From: Imbricaverruca yamaguchii
Lineage: Eukaryota > Arthropoda > Thecostraca > Neoverrucidae
Length of the DNA: 64,000 bases
Direction: 5' to 3'
Assembly: GCA_034440575.1 (NCBI GenBank)
Contig: JAOTOL010000997.1
Span: 1 to 64,000, forward strand
Position 1 is the stretch's first letter; every line of letters starts with the position of its first letter. The position numbers and the translations under genes were made by a program. This document shows positions 48,215 through 60,395 of the stretch, piece after piece. The notes beneath the pieces were generated by a model. It worked only from the letters and a program-made list of their open reading frames with translations, made no database searches and had not been told where the DNA came from.

Positions 48215-48500
48215 CCACGTGTGTCATCAGCAGCCATCCGAGTATATTCAACGACCACGAGCGTCTCACCAGTGGTCATCGGCGTCTCATCAAGGGCAAC
48301 CCGAGTCTCATCAGCAGTGACCAAAGTCTCATCAGCCGCCACCCGCGTCTCATCAGCGATTCGCCCCGTCTCATCAGCGGTAACCAGTGTCTCATCAGCG
48401 GTGACCAGCGTCTCATCAGCGGTAACCAGCGTCTCATCAGCGGCAACTCGAGTCTAATCAGCGGCCACCCGAGTCTCATCAGCAGTGACCGGTGTCGGCG
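48215..48500. repeat. 21-bp minisatellite (cgtctcatcagcggtgaccag)
   Basis: About 13 units with substitutions. The period is a multiple of three, so frames remain open on both strands, but the peptides are plain repeat translation. Confidence 0.93.
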
Positions 48501-49955
48501 GTGACCGGCAGCTCATCAGCAGTCAGGCGCGTGCCATCGGCGAGTCTGGCCTGACCTATCGGCGGCCATAGGTGGCCACGAATCTAATCTCACGGTTCAC
48601 AGGTCGCACTCTCCACCCTTAAACACTTGCCGCCCACTCTGTCTGGGACGTGAGATCAGGTGGTGGCATGACTCACGCGTCCAGTAACATCCAGTTTCAG
48701 CAGATCTATCAGCATGCCGATGCATGCCACTGAAGGAACACTCAGTGGAGTAATACAGCATAAAGTGTTCAGACTTTATAAGAGCCACAGGGGCCATCTG
48801 GGTTAAGCCGGCAAAGGGAAGATACTCAGCACCTTATAAGCTTGGACAAAAGGATACTCAGTACCCTAACCAATACCACATTCTATATTTCAACGAAACT
48901 ATCCACCAACATCCCACACCTACCAATATCTATCTAGCCCTTTTTATATCTAGACCTTTTTATTCATATTCACTGGTGAGGAACGAATACAGCTACAGCG
49001 GTACAGAGGGCGGACACATCGTTCACGTACCACAGACACTGGGCCCTGGCGCCCGTGCGATCACCACATGAACGCATGAACACACGGTGAAGCGGCCAGC
49101 CAGCCAGCACCAGCGTAGCTGCATTGGGCGGTGACGGATGGCTCGGTTCACGAGTGACGTGCTCGGTGCCGGGCGCAGGGCACCACCAGACGCGCGCCAC
49201 CTTGTGCGTCCGTGACCCGCGGTGTTGACATGCGCGGCATCTGGCGGGGTCAAGCCTGCATAATTCCGCCACAAAATGGTAATAAGCCGGCGCCAATCGC
49301 AGACGGGCCGGCCGTTCGCTTTAAGTGGCCATCAGCAGGCGGTAATTGGCAGGGATAGCTGTCCGTCACGTTACGCCACGCTGCGCCACCGTAGCCGTCC
49401 GTGATGAGCAGCTGTGTGACGTCACATCGCGGCCGGCCCCGCGACGGCACTGCGGGTGGGTATCCCTCTGTCCCTCCGCATGGGTGTTATTTCCCGGTGA
49501 AGTGCGTTCACTTCATCAATAAGCCCCAACAGGAAGCCGTTACTCGACTGCTTAGTTAGTTGTTCGGACTTGTTGGTGCATTAACTAATCCTCTGTACCT
49601 GGGCACAGGGAACAGAGAACCACGAAGTCCGGCATTTCCAAGTGCACAGCTGTCACTATGCATAGGGAATAGTAAACCATGGAGCTCGGCATTTCCCCGT
49701 CACTGTACAGTGTACAGCCGCCTGTCTGTACCAGGGCTATCTGTTTGTCTCCCGATAGGAGCCATCCATATTGTTCTGGAGAAACACTATAGCGAAAACA
49801 TGTACAACATGCGCACATAACGCATACAACATCGCATTGTGCAGTATACAGTGCACACCTCCAAGGAACAATAGTCCATTGTTTACGACAGTTGTCGGCT
49901 GCCTCGTGTCGGCTGCTGACGCATGCACTATGCAGCTGTTGGCTGGCGTACGTTA
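48501..49955. other. Unique stretch, no gene seen
   Basis: Mixed composition. A repeated phrase agatactcagcaccttataa / ggatactcagtaccctaac lies near 48822-48870, and gccagccagccagc near 49093. No gene. Confidence 0.4.
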
Positions 49956-50435
49956 ACGGCTGACGTACGACAGCTGTGCAGCTGTAGACTGTCGCACATC
50001 AGCTGCCGACATCTGCAGCTGTCGGCTGCCGTACGTCAGCTGTGGACATATGCAGCTGTGCGCTGTCGCACATCAGCTGTCGGCATCTGGAGCTGTCGGC
50101 TGCCCTACGTCAGCTGTGGACATCTGCAGCTGTGAGCTGTCGCACATCAGCTGTCGACATCTGCAGCTGTTGGCTGTCGTACGTCAGCTGACGACGTCTG
50201 CAGCTGTTGGCTGTCGTACGTCAGCTGCCGACATCTACAGCTGTGGGCTGTCATACGCCAGCTGCTGACATCTTCAGCTGTGCGCTGTCGCAAGTCAGCT
50301 GCCGACATCTGCAGCTGTGGGCTGTCATACGCCGAGCTGCTGACATCTGTAGCGTTTAGTTATCGTACGTCAGCTGCCAACATTGCAGCTGTCGGCTGCC
50401 TTACGTCAGCTGTTGACATCTGCAGCTATTGGTTT
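49956..50435. repeat. 37-bp minisatellite rich in CAGCTG
   Basis: Unit: cagctgtcgacatctgcagc then tgttggctgtcgtacgt, about 12 copies. Each unit carries CAGCTG at its start and usually a second one (gcagctg). CAGCTG is the palindromic E-box recognised by bHLH factors. Confidence 0.93.
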
Positions 50436-52329
50436 GTGTAAGGTGCATGGCAGCCATCCTGTCAGCACAAAGTGGCCAGCACTTGCGTGATGGTTGGATA
50501 TCGCATTGTCGCAGACCCTTGGTGAGCTTACTAAAACTGCTTACTCTCCATAGACACTATGGTTCCAAGAAGAATAAATATGCAAAGTTCAGCGCTATAC
50601 CCGACAGTTAGAGATACTACAGGATAGGCTCGTAATCTACCTGGTCCTTCTTAGTGCTTCCGATGACTCGAAGAAACTTATTGTCTGGGTGCCCAGGACG
50701 GTCTGTTCGGCATCACTAATGGACATTCACCAAACGTTATATTGTTTGCGGTAGCTGAAGCTGACGTTACGGCCATTTCAACCGGACCACGAATTCCCAG
50801 TGGAGGATCCAGCGGCGTCTAGTTTCAGCTGTTTACCGGTGAGGAAAAATCCTTTATCATCTGAGACGTTAATAACCTTACGGGTAAATTTGAAAACCCG
50901 GACCAATTCTGTAATTCTCGGCATATTTTGCCACTGTTGACTCTCCGGTGATTGTTTGTAAAAGCATGCCCTGGGATCCAGAGGGGGCGCTACGGGTATG
51001 TGCCCAAGAACGCTTGTCCCTCCTTCCATTACTTTTCATATCCAGAGGCAATATATTTGAAACTCATGAAATATTTCATTTTCACGTATATTTGTCAAAT
51101 ATGCATCTATATTACCAAGATAGCCGCCCAATTTGTCCACAAGGGCGGTTCCCCCTTCAAGAAGGAAGCACAGCCTCCGCAATGGCCGCGTTCGCACTGC
51201 TGACCAATTGTTGCAATATACTGCGAAGAGTGCGCCTACAATATCAGGGCACTCACCCGGCCCAGGGGGCGCTTAAATTTGAAAGAGTAGCGCCCACAAC
51301 GGTGCGGCACTAGTACTGTCAAGAGAGGCGCTAGAAATCCTCAGCAGGGTGCCAAAGTTTGTACCAAGGGTGCTAGCTATCCTAAACAGCTCCCTTATTT
51401 TCAACACGAGCACCACCTGGCCGGAAAAAGCGTCTGACCGCGAACAGAGCACCGGCTGGCTCGGGAGGGCACCTGCGTTCTCAAAGCATCAAACTGCCCA
51501 GGAAGACACCTATATTGTCGGGATAGGTGACTTGCAATGTAAATGTAGGTGTCTTTCAATGCAAATGTAGCCAATAATGACCCGCATGTCCCGAAGAGCG
51601 GTGCCAGAATAGCCCAGGACGAGCCTACACTCTCGCGGCACACAGCTGTCAGTACAGGCGCCTGCAGTAGCGAGATAGGCGCCCGACCGTCACGGACGGT
51701 TATTTATATCTTTACTCTTCCTTAGCATTTTGCAGATTACAACTGAGTCGGAAAAAAACGACCGATTTCTGTTCAGGAAGGTCAGTTGGTTCGACTGGGT
51801 GGCATTCTTAACCCACTCGGTTAAGATGCCGCCCGAGGACCTGCTCCCTCTTGACGATGGTTGAGTCTATGTCCAATAGTATGGACCAATAGTATCCAAT
51901 AGTATGCTATAATAGTGTCCAATAGTATCAAAAGGCCCATTAGTTCACCCCTTGCAGAAGGCACCCCCCCCCCTCCTCATTGCCAAGAACATGAACGTCG
52001 AGTGCGAGTTGAAGGTCACGTTATCGTTCTGTGATGAGACAAGCGACCTTCCATTCAAGGTTGGAGCTCCTTTCGGGACCGACGCTCCTGTGGGTCACTC
52101 ACTTGACGGTCTTTGGGATGATCTTGCAGGATCTGTGTTCCCATGCAGAGCGGGGCCCTTCGTCTTCTTTAGGCCCTTTTGCTCATCTTATTACGCATAC
52201 ATTTTCCCTTGGGTGCTACAAACTGTCTTCAGGACATGAAATGTCTAAAATGATGTCAACCTATTAACCTCACCAACCCCTTACCTACAAGCCTAAATAT
52301 AACATGGCATGTAAATAGTATACAAGACA
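50436..52329. other. Unique stretch, no gene seen
   Basis: Short frames only. A small tandem group of ccaatagtatg(g/c) units lies at 51870-51930. No recognised gene. Confidence 0.4.
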
Positions 52330-52595
52330 TTGAGAGACATTGTTGTAAACACACCTAGCGCGTACCACTTTCTGCTGCTATACAGGCAATGAGAAAAAAA
52401 AACTACTATGGTGCACACATGTAACGCCACTTATTGCTACAATTCAGGCAATTAGAAGGAAAACAGTGTGGTGAACACACCTAGGGCTCATCACTTACTG
52501 CTGCTATGCAGGCAATGATATATTTTTTAAAAACACCGTGATGAACACATATGGCGCGTACCCTATACTGCTCCTACACGGGCAGTGATAAAAAT
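52330..52595. repeat. Degenerate minisatellite, about 70 bp, four copies
   Basis: gtgaacacacctagg(c/g)c, atcacttactgctgctatgc and aggcaatgataa recur with strong divergence. Confidence 0.75.
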
Positions 52596-54797
52596 GCCTA
52601 AAAATAGAAATACCCCATAATCTACTATAAACTTAACAAGGTGTACAAGACGTTTTTCATTAATCTTGAAAACAAAATAATACAGTGGAGGTGGTAGGCT
52701 CGGTCTTACGCGGGGAAATGCTAGTAAAAGGAAAGGTTATTCTGTGACCGACAGACGCAGCCATACGATTAATACTTACGAGCACAAGACAATGGGACGC
52801 ATGAAAACTGCGTCCATAAAGTTTTCTCCCTTTTCCATGCTAAGCTGACAGGCGCGTCACTAGTACCTGAACCTCGCTCTGGCGTTAGCTCGTTCCTCTG
52901 AGACCAACGTGGCGGCGCGCTTGGTCATTTCTAGCTTGACCACAAGTATGGAGTGATTTGGCATTTTCCAGTCCTGTGCATTACTCATTGATACTGCATA
53001 ATCAAGTCATTTGTCAGCAGCCACAAGCACAATGAGTAACTCTCGAAAGTACAGCGCCGCTCCCCTCCCCTGCCGCGTCGGACTGTACGGAGCACCCCAT
53101 GCCGACGTGACGTCACCATTAGACGACACGTCGGGCCGCTGACGGGCGACCACCCGCACCAGTGTCCTAAAATTACTTCACCATTAACTGTGTGGATGAA
53201 GAAAGAAGTTGCTTGGGAATAGTGAAAGATTGGAAGAAAATAAAGGATTGTCACTTAAGAATTAAAAAGGAGAATGCCTTCCACTTCAGTCATATGCATT
53301 TTACATTATTTAGCAGTCATGTGCATGATGACTGCCCATACATCATGTGGCAAAATGGTAAAAACCTAGGATGAGGATGAAATAGCACAACTCCATTAAC
53401 TGTGAATTTCCAGGCCACATGGTCAATTATTTTACACTGACCCGCACTGGTGTCACACTGCGTCTCGTCCAGGAACGGCACACCCCTTCACAATGGCACG
53501 CGACACACGTCCGACAATACCTGCCCAGCAGCTGTCGAGAATGAGGGCAGACCAGTGGGCCCTATATGTTCACCATGGTCGATGCGCCCAAAAGACCAAG
53601 TAACTAACTGACGCCAAACCAGCTGAAATTATCTTCCGGTAGTCCGTGCAAAAAGGCCACTAAAGCATGGAGGGATAGGCGGCGCTCAGCCGGTCGATGT
53701 CTCACGGTGCCCAGCAGCATGTGATTGCCGGCGCGTCAGTAGTGCCAGAGTCAGCTGCCCACCGTACCCGGCGGTGGCACGGCGTGGCGCCAGCTGACCC
53801 ATGTGAGCGGCGGACAGGTGTGCGTGACGTGTCCCGGCCGGTGATGTTGGAGAGATAGTGGGCCGGCTGAAGCGACAGCACAACAGCACAGCGGCACAGC
53901 GCTGGTGATGGCCCGGCTCACGGTTAGGCAGCCACCGGACCGGACAAAAGCCACGCGGCTCGACAAACACTTTCATCTCGCATGGTGAACGTTCAGATCC
54001 GGCCGGCCGCCTGACGTTGGTCCGGCCGCGGTGCGCACCGTGCACCACGCGCCAACGGTCAGGCTACCGCCGGGGTCCGGCCCGGCCAAGTTGAAGCGTG
54101 CTGTATATTTACGTCCGGCCGCACCCGTCGGCCAGCGGTCGCACAGCTTGGAGCATTTCTGCGCATGTCCACGGTGTGGCCCACCCATTCGTCCCTCATG
54201 TTTTGGGCGCGCCACCAGAATGAGGGAGCGTCATCACGTCACCGCACGAAGCGCTCGTCACTTCCCGAAGTCAAGGTACATCCTGTTGTTCAAGATGTGT
54301 CAAGGTCTTCAAATGAATACGTAGTTTGAATTTGTAGATATATATTGTGTAGTTACAGCTTCCACATGTAGTATTTCCAGAACTTGAAATTGAGATATGT
54401 TTAGCTGGCATGTTCAGGTGGCGTGTACCCCTCCTACCATTATCCTACGATATCTTCGTTTCCGTCGTCGAACATTAGGTAACTGTTTGCCGAACAGAGC
54501 TTACCTGGCGAATCACCCTGCTGGGTGTATTCGTTTACTGGCACACTGGCGCAAATCAAAGCGAACTAATTGTTTCGCAAGCCGCAAGTGCGAGCAAAAC
54601 GGTAACGGGCACACTGTCCATGCGATGATGACGTCACGTCGAGGACGACCGTGGCCGCGGTGCGAAAGCAACTACAGCGAGCTGACGGAAACCTGCTGAA
54701 TAGCCTACGGTTCGGGGCACGGAACGGACCCTTTTTCAGGTTCGGTGGCGGTGTGAACCGCCTTAACACCCTGAAGTTGCTTTGTGACACATCCAAC
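52596..54797. other. Unique stretch, no gene seen
   Basis: GC-rich around 53000-53160 and 53690-54240, AT-rich elsewhere. Frames up to 120 codons are unrecognised. Confidence 0.4.
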
Positions 54798-54937
54798 TGT
54801 TAGGTCAAACGGCATCGCCAATCTCCCGCGCCGTTTGGTGCGCGAGTGGGCTCGGTAATCTCACCGGCTGTGGGATTCGAAAGCACTGTCTCACGATCAA
54901 GAGCACAGCGCCCTACCGACTGAAGTACCGCGACCCC
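54798..54937 (-). mobile_element. tRNA-headed SINE, minus strand
   Basis: On minus: GGGGTCGCGGTACTTCAGTC start with box A-like TACTTCAGTCGGTAGG, box B GCTTTCGAATCCC, then gcgcgggagattggcgatgc, the same core region as the other SINEs though diverged. Most like the copy at 40929-41060. Confidence 0.65.
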
Positions 54938-55039
54938 TGAGCCGGCCTTAAGACCACATTAAGCCGGGATACAGCTGTCGCGACTCCCGCCCTGGCCAGA
55001 TTAATCTCCTACTTCTTCACCGGTCCGGTTATTTCTGCT

Positions 55040-55495
55040 GCCACTGTTCTGGCCCCGTCCGGCTCTTACCCCCGCTCGGGTTCAGTTCCTCCCTCCTACT
55101 CTTCCACTCCGGTCCGGTTACTCTTCTATGCTTGCTTTAGTTCCGCCCTTCCCAGCTCTGATTGGATCGTTTCTCTTCTTCCGGTCCGATCCTCTCCCCA
55201 TCTCTGGTCGGGTCCCTCCACTGCGCGCGTCCGATCCCTCCCCAATTCTGGCACGGCCACTTCCCAACACCGGTTCGGTCCCTCCACTGCTTTCGTCTGA
55301 TCTCTCACCAACTCCGTCCTAGTCCCTCGCCAGTTCTGGTTCGGTCCCGCCCCTGCTCTGGTCCGATCAATTCCCAGCTCTGGTCCAGCCCCTCTCGACT
55401 CCGATTCGGTCCACCTCTTGTTGTGGTTTGGTCCCTCCCGTGCCCTAGTTCGGTTCCCTCATCAGCGCTGGCCGAGCTCCTTCCCCTGCTCTAAT
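55040..55495. repeat. Degenerate C/T-rich minisatellite, about 33 bp
   Basis: ctctggtccgatcc, ctcccca and tcggtccctccac recur irregularly. It is an old, decayed array. Confidence 0.6.
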
Positions 55496-56110
55496 TCGGC
55501 GTGCATTATACTACTGCACTAGTTGTACAGCAAAAAAGTACATAACCAGAAATATTGTGCACAAGAGCGGAACACTGTAGCTACGAATTGTGCACATTGA
55601 CTAAGTGTGACTATAGTGGCAACAATACTTTAACAGCATGTTCATCAAGTAGGCACAAAATGTAGCCACAAACAATAAGGCCAAACGACGACAGCCAGTG
55701 ATTCTGCCAAACAGCATGTCACATGACTGTCAGCTGTGTCTTGAAGGTTCCCACTTCACCCATTGTGGTAGCATTCGCTTAGCAGAAATGACGTCATCAC
55801 ACAAAGTGCAAATCAGTTGTGGTCCGCTGCTGCAATTGAAGGAAGAAAAACATCAGAAAAATGGAATACAAAATTATCACAATACACTGGAACTGGTGAA
55901 ATTCGGAAACCTGAAAATTGTGAAAATTTCGAGGAAAGCTCGTGAGACACCCTTGGCCTAGCACTATCAAAGCAATACTTAACTAACCTTTCTTAAAGAA
56001 AGGGATGAGGAACCACATCTGGTTGAGGTACAGCACACAGCACTCCGTCCTTTCCCGTCATTCAACTGGATAGTGTGCCCACCAAACTGTGTTCTTCCCT
56101 CTCAACCTTT
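55496..56110. other. Unique AT-rich stretch, no gene seen
   Basis: A plus-strand frame at 55698-55961 (87 codons) has spaced Cys/His residues near its start (C, C, H, H) but matches no domain I know. Confidence 0.35.
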
Positions 56111-56298
56111 GGAAGGGGATGGCCCAGTGGTTAAGGTGTTGAGCTCTGGGTGCCAATGGTCCCGGGTTCAACACTCGCACCACTCGGGGCATTTCCCAAC
56201 CCCGCGGCCCACCGGCGAATCAGTGTGGGCGGCACCATTGGCCGTGACCGTGCATAAAATGCGTCGAGGACCACACAATAAACAAACGAACAAACCCC
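56111..56298 (+). mobile_element. tRNA-headed SINE, separate family
   Basis: Box A TGGCCCAGTGGTTAAGG at 56120 and box B GGGTTCAACACTC at 56164 are followed by a body of about 110 bp and the tail aataaacaaacgaacaaac. It lacks the CCAATC/GATTGG core of the other SINEs. Confidence 0.75.
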
Positions 56299-56399
56299 TC
56301 AACATTGGACAGCTACGTTGAACACAAACTGAAATTGGGGTATTAATGTTGACGTCACAGCGAGGCACTACCCCCCCTAGCCGGTTGGTACTATATATC

Positions 56400-56581
56400 C
56401 TACATAACTATATAAATAGTTGTAAAAAATGAAAGGAATAAAAAAATTTTTCCCCTACAATATCATATTTTTCCTCTTTTTTATAAAAGAAATATTTTTT
56501 TTCCCTAAAAAAATAAAAAAAAAAATTTTTAACTTTTAAAAAAAAAAAAAAAAAAAGTTAAAAAAGGCCCCCGCCCCCCCC

Positions 56582-56620
<39 letters not shown>

Positions 56621-57030
56621 CCGGGGGGGGGGGGGGGGGGGGGGGGCGGGGGGGGGACAAAAAAAAAAAGAAGCCCCCCGGGGGAAAAAATAGGAAAAGA
56701 AAAGGCCACCCCCCCCCCCCCCCCCCCCAACCAACCCACCCTCCCCCCCTTCCCCAAGCTATAAAACCAAAAAATTCCAAAAAAATCGTAAATTTGGGGG
56801 GAAGAAAAGGCGAAGAAAAGTTTTTGTAAAAAAAAATTTTAGTTTTAATAAAAAAAAAAATAAAACCAAATAAAAACCTTTTTATCCCCCCTTTTTCCAA
56901 CCCAAAAAAAAAAAACAAGAAAACCTTAAAAAAACCCCCAAAAAACCCAAAAAACAAAAACATAAAACAAAAAAAAAAAAAAAAAAAATACAAAACTCCA
57001 ACCCCCCCAAAACCCCCCCCAAAAAAAAAA

Positions 57031-57083
<53 letters not shown>

Positions 57084-57111
57084 AAAAAAAAAATATAAAA
57101 AAAAAAAAAAA
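56400..57111. repeat. Homopolymer-rich block (A, C, G and T runs)
   Basis: Consists of stretched runs, including 36 C at 56584-56619 followed by G runs, and long A tracts to 57115. It resembles 45571-46117. The stuttered texture suggests low-accuracy consensus. Frames encoding poly-F, poly-P or poly-G are not genes. Confidence 0.85.
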
Positions 57112-60068
57112 AAAAGCCATTGGGCGTCCGCCCCGCCCCAACACTGTGTCTGTTGGCCCACTCTCGTGTGTTGTTGCTCCGAGTGCATGTTGGTCTGGGC
57201 TTAAGACTCCTCGGACCTGTGAGCACGCGTTTTGATGTCGCCTGTTGTGCGGTACTGCGGTGGACGGTGTGGTCTATCGACATTTAATGCGCGGCAGGGG
57301 ACCCTTGGTGTTTTGTGTGGCTAGCACGATCGTTGCTTGACCAAATTTTCTTCCTGGACGGTCTTGACAAACTGTCTGACGCCATTGTGACATTTCGGCA
57401 TCATTCACGTCGCATGTAATATTTCGACGATCTAGCAGCCCTGAGCATGAAGCACTGTCTTTAGATTTTTCGAAACTACACTTTTGTAGTTCGACGATAT
57501 TCGTCATATCACTGGAACGCACTACGTGACCGTTCATCCGTTTGTTGTTTATTGGCGGGCTGGAAGATTGAATGCCACGTTTTTGCGTGTTATCAAAGAA
57601 CTGAAGCATACACCGTCGCTTGCACACATTCTTGCGCACATTGTACCGAAAGTGAAGGCATAGTCCCGAACTTGAAAGATTCATTTTTTTCGGATGGGTC
57701 AGCTGCCCGTACAGAATAAGTTTATTTCGTGAATGTGAGTTTTCATGTGGGATTTCGGTCCGTGGTTGATTTTTTGCAACGTCGCATGGGAAACATTCGT
57801 GCGACGGTGTTGGGGGTACACTGAAAATGGTTGCAGCTAGCGCCAGTCTTTCGCGGACACACTCGACCACATTCTTACGGCGGAAAAGCTATGTAAGGTG
57901 CTACAGGACAGGGTAATTTGCATACCGAGTGCTGCTTTGTGCGAAGAAGAGGTTGTCGTACACGGCATGAGCTTGGCGATAAACTGTCAATGGCAAAACT
58001 GTCAAGGGACTCTAAAATACACAGGGTACTCCGTGAAGGCAAACCTTGTCGTTGTGCGAGAACTTGCCATAAGTGAAGGAAGGAAGTGATGGTGGCCTGA
58101 TTTGCTACAGGATTTAGGTTGAATGGTTAGCGTGACCTACATCGGCAGCTGATTTCGGTTTGTTTATGTGCGAATTACAATGTGAAGTGAGCTAATGTTA
58201 GTTATGCATTTTGTACCTCTGATAAGGCTCATTGTACCATCTCGTTAGCATTCGCAAATGTACATGTACTTTCCGGCTTGTTATTTGTGTGAATAATAAA
58301 TGAAGTGCTAAAACGTCCTGCCTGGTGTTTATGAATAATCTGCATAGTGTCCTCTCATCCCACGGGCCGGGACGACAGCCGCCAGCACCCCTATCCCCCG
58401 TTGGGCAGCTGGCCGCGGCCGTTGCTGAACGACGCCGTATTGGGTAAAATGAGGCCGGGCGGTTGGTGTTTGAATTATGTTTAAAATATTTATAAGCCGA
58501 TAACCACTTTTTTATTGATCAAATATAGGTAATAATCAACGCTCTTTCATTAAAAATATCAAAATCCAATATCGAAGGGGAAAATTGCTCAAGAGAACTT
58601 GGCATTTTTAAAGTGTTATATTTGACATATATTTAATTGTATGGTTTCGATAGTGATAAACGTTCATTCTGCATGGGATTGCAATCATTTTGATGTACAA
58701 ACTCACCTACTTATCATTATGTGCAGGGAAAATCCTGCCAAACAAAGCCATGTTGCTTCGAATGTAAAAATGTTGCAGGCTGTAGCTCGAAAACCGGAGC
58801 CGGGAGGCCTGAAATGTCCGGCGTGTTTAGGGCAGCTGATAACCCTATAGACTCATTTTCATCAAAATCTGAGATGTGGGGTGCAAAATCGAAATTTTAT
58901 TTGTCATCTGTCGTGGAACGCCCGCGACTAAGAAATACGAGGGGGAATTAGTCTTGGGTCCGATTCTTTTCATGCAACGTTCGTTGGCTTAATGCTCAGT
59001 GATGAATACGTTATGAATAACGTGTCCCCCGTCTCCTGCGGTAGCACCCCTAGTTATACCTTGTATTTATAAACACAAGCATGCGCAATATTTATTAACG
59101 AGTGAAAATGATGAGTGAAGTATCCTGCAACCCCAATAAAAAGTATCATTCTGGTGACAACGAAAAGTGCACTAAACTGCATCGCAACAGATAACGACAT
59201 TAATAATATTTACACCATTCCCTACACCACGGTATGGTGAGACATCTCCAGCCTTGCCTGGAACAATCCTGATTACGCAATGCAGACAGAAATTATCAAT
59301 GTAGCAGGACAAGTCCAATCGAATCAAACACTAGCGCCACATTAAAAGTGCAATTGTGCAGCGTAGCGCCTCTAGCGACAGAGCTCAGAAACACACCGGA
59401 GCCGGCGAGTCGGCTGCGACATGATCCAAGAAGCAGGGAAACGTTCGCACGCCAATACATTGTCAAATCCTGTGGTGGTTTGTACAAGGTGGGGGCTTTC
59501 TCAGCAAACGACAAGGAATTTCCTAGGGGAGGAAAATTTACAGCTCTCAAAGGAGAATGAAACAGTGAAATGATGACAGCATGACATATATGCCGCTGAC
59601 CGTGCTTGCGTGTGTGGGTTGGGGCAGAGATATTCAGAGGAGAACTCCGGCAAGGAAAAATATTTATACTTGGAGAAAACATTATAATTGCAATGCATGC
59701 CAAATTCTGTGAAGTAATATCTGCAAGAACATCTTAAAAGCTAATGATCTGGCAGAGTCACCATGGAAATGAGAATATATCAAAAACATCTCGAAAAAAT
59801 ACCTGATGGAAACAAACATCGCATGTGATTTTTTTTTAAATCAACGAAACGTGGTTCTGAGCAGGAGATGGCAAGCGAAAAGATGTGAGCTAAAGGTCTC
59901 AAGTAAAAGAGGAAGTTAATGCACCAAGTAAACACCGTTTCCCAGGAATAGCAACTGCCGCATCAAGCCCGCCTCGTGTCTTTCTTCCGTCTTGCCGTCT
60001 GCGAGTGTCATATTGCAACGTGATCAGTCTTCCTGAATATTCCCACACAAAGAGCATTGGTCATGACA
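57112..60068. other. Unique stretch, unrecognised frames only
   Basis: A 198-codon minus frame (57274-57870) and a 63-codon plus frame (57898-58089) lie back to back, with AATAAA at about 58296. A possible terminal exon after a tgtgcag acceptor lies at 58727-58951. None is recognised. Confidence 0.35.
57274..57870 (-). CDS. Unrecognised 198-codon frame, doubtful gene
   Basis: The longest open frame outside repeats and the transposon. The translation is basic, with scattered cysteines (several in RRNITCDV, NVCKRRC and ASCSGL contexts), and has no signal peptide, membrane segment or known motif that I can identify. It begins 5' of nothing promoter-like and ends beside the homopolymer block. 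It may be an exon of a larger gene, a transposon fragment, or chance. I list it so it can be tested, not as a confident gene. Confidence 0.2.
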   Translation of the reverse strand: MVECVRERLALAATIFSVPPTPSHECFPCDVAKNQPRTEIPHENSHSRNKLILYGQLTHPKKMNLSSSGLCLHFRYNVRKNVCKRRCMLQFFDNTQKRGIQSSSPPINNKRMNGHVVRSSDMTNIVELQKCSFEKSKDSASCSGLLDRRNITCDVNDAEMSQWRQTVCQDRPGRKFGQATIVLATQNTKGPLPRIKCR

Positions 60069-60395
60069 GTAGGCCCAGAAAAATTGCGCCGGTCTCTTCT
60101 GAGACAAGGCAGGAAAGTGGGTCCACAAAACTCATCACCGGTCTCCTCTGAGAGAAGGCAGGAAAGTGGGCCCAGAAAACTTGCCACCAGTCACCCCTGA
60201 GACAAGACAGGAAAGTTGGCCAAGAAAACTTGCTACCGGTCTTCTCTGAGCCAAGACAGGAAAGTGGACCCACAAAACTATCCACCAGTCTCCTCTGAGA
60301 CAAGACAGGAAAGTGGGTCCAAAAAACTTGCCACCGGTCTCCTCTGAGATAAGACAGGACCGCATACCCACACAACCCGCCGCCGTTCTCCACCG
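60069..60395. repeat. 50-bp minisatellite, about six copies
   Basis: Unit: caggaaagtgggcccagaaa, acttgccaccggtctcctct, gagacaagac. Confidence 0.92.

Noticed and set aside
58727..58951. Terminal exon with a cysteine-rich start (KSCQTKPCCFECKN)
   Set aside because: A plausible acceptor precedes it, but no upstream exon or known domain could be tied to it.
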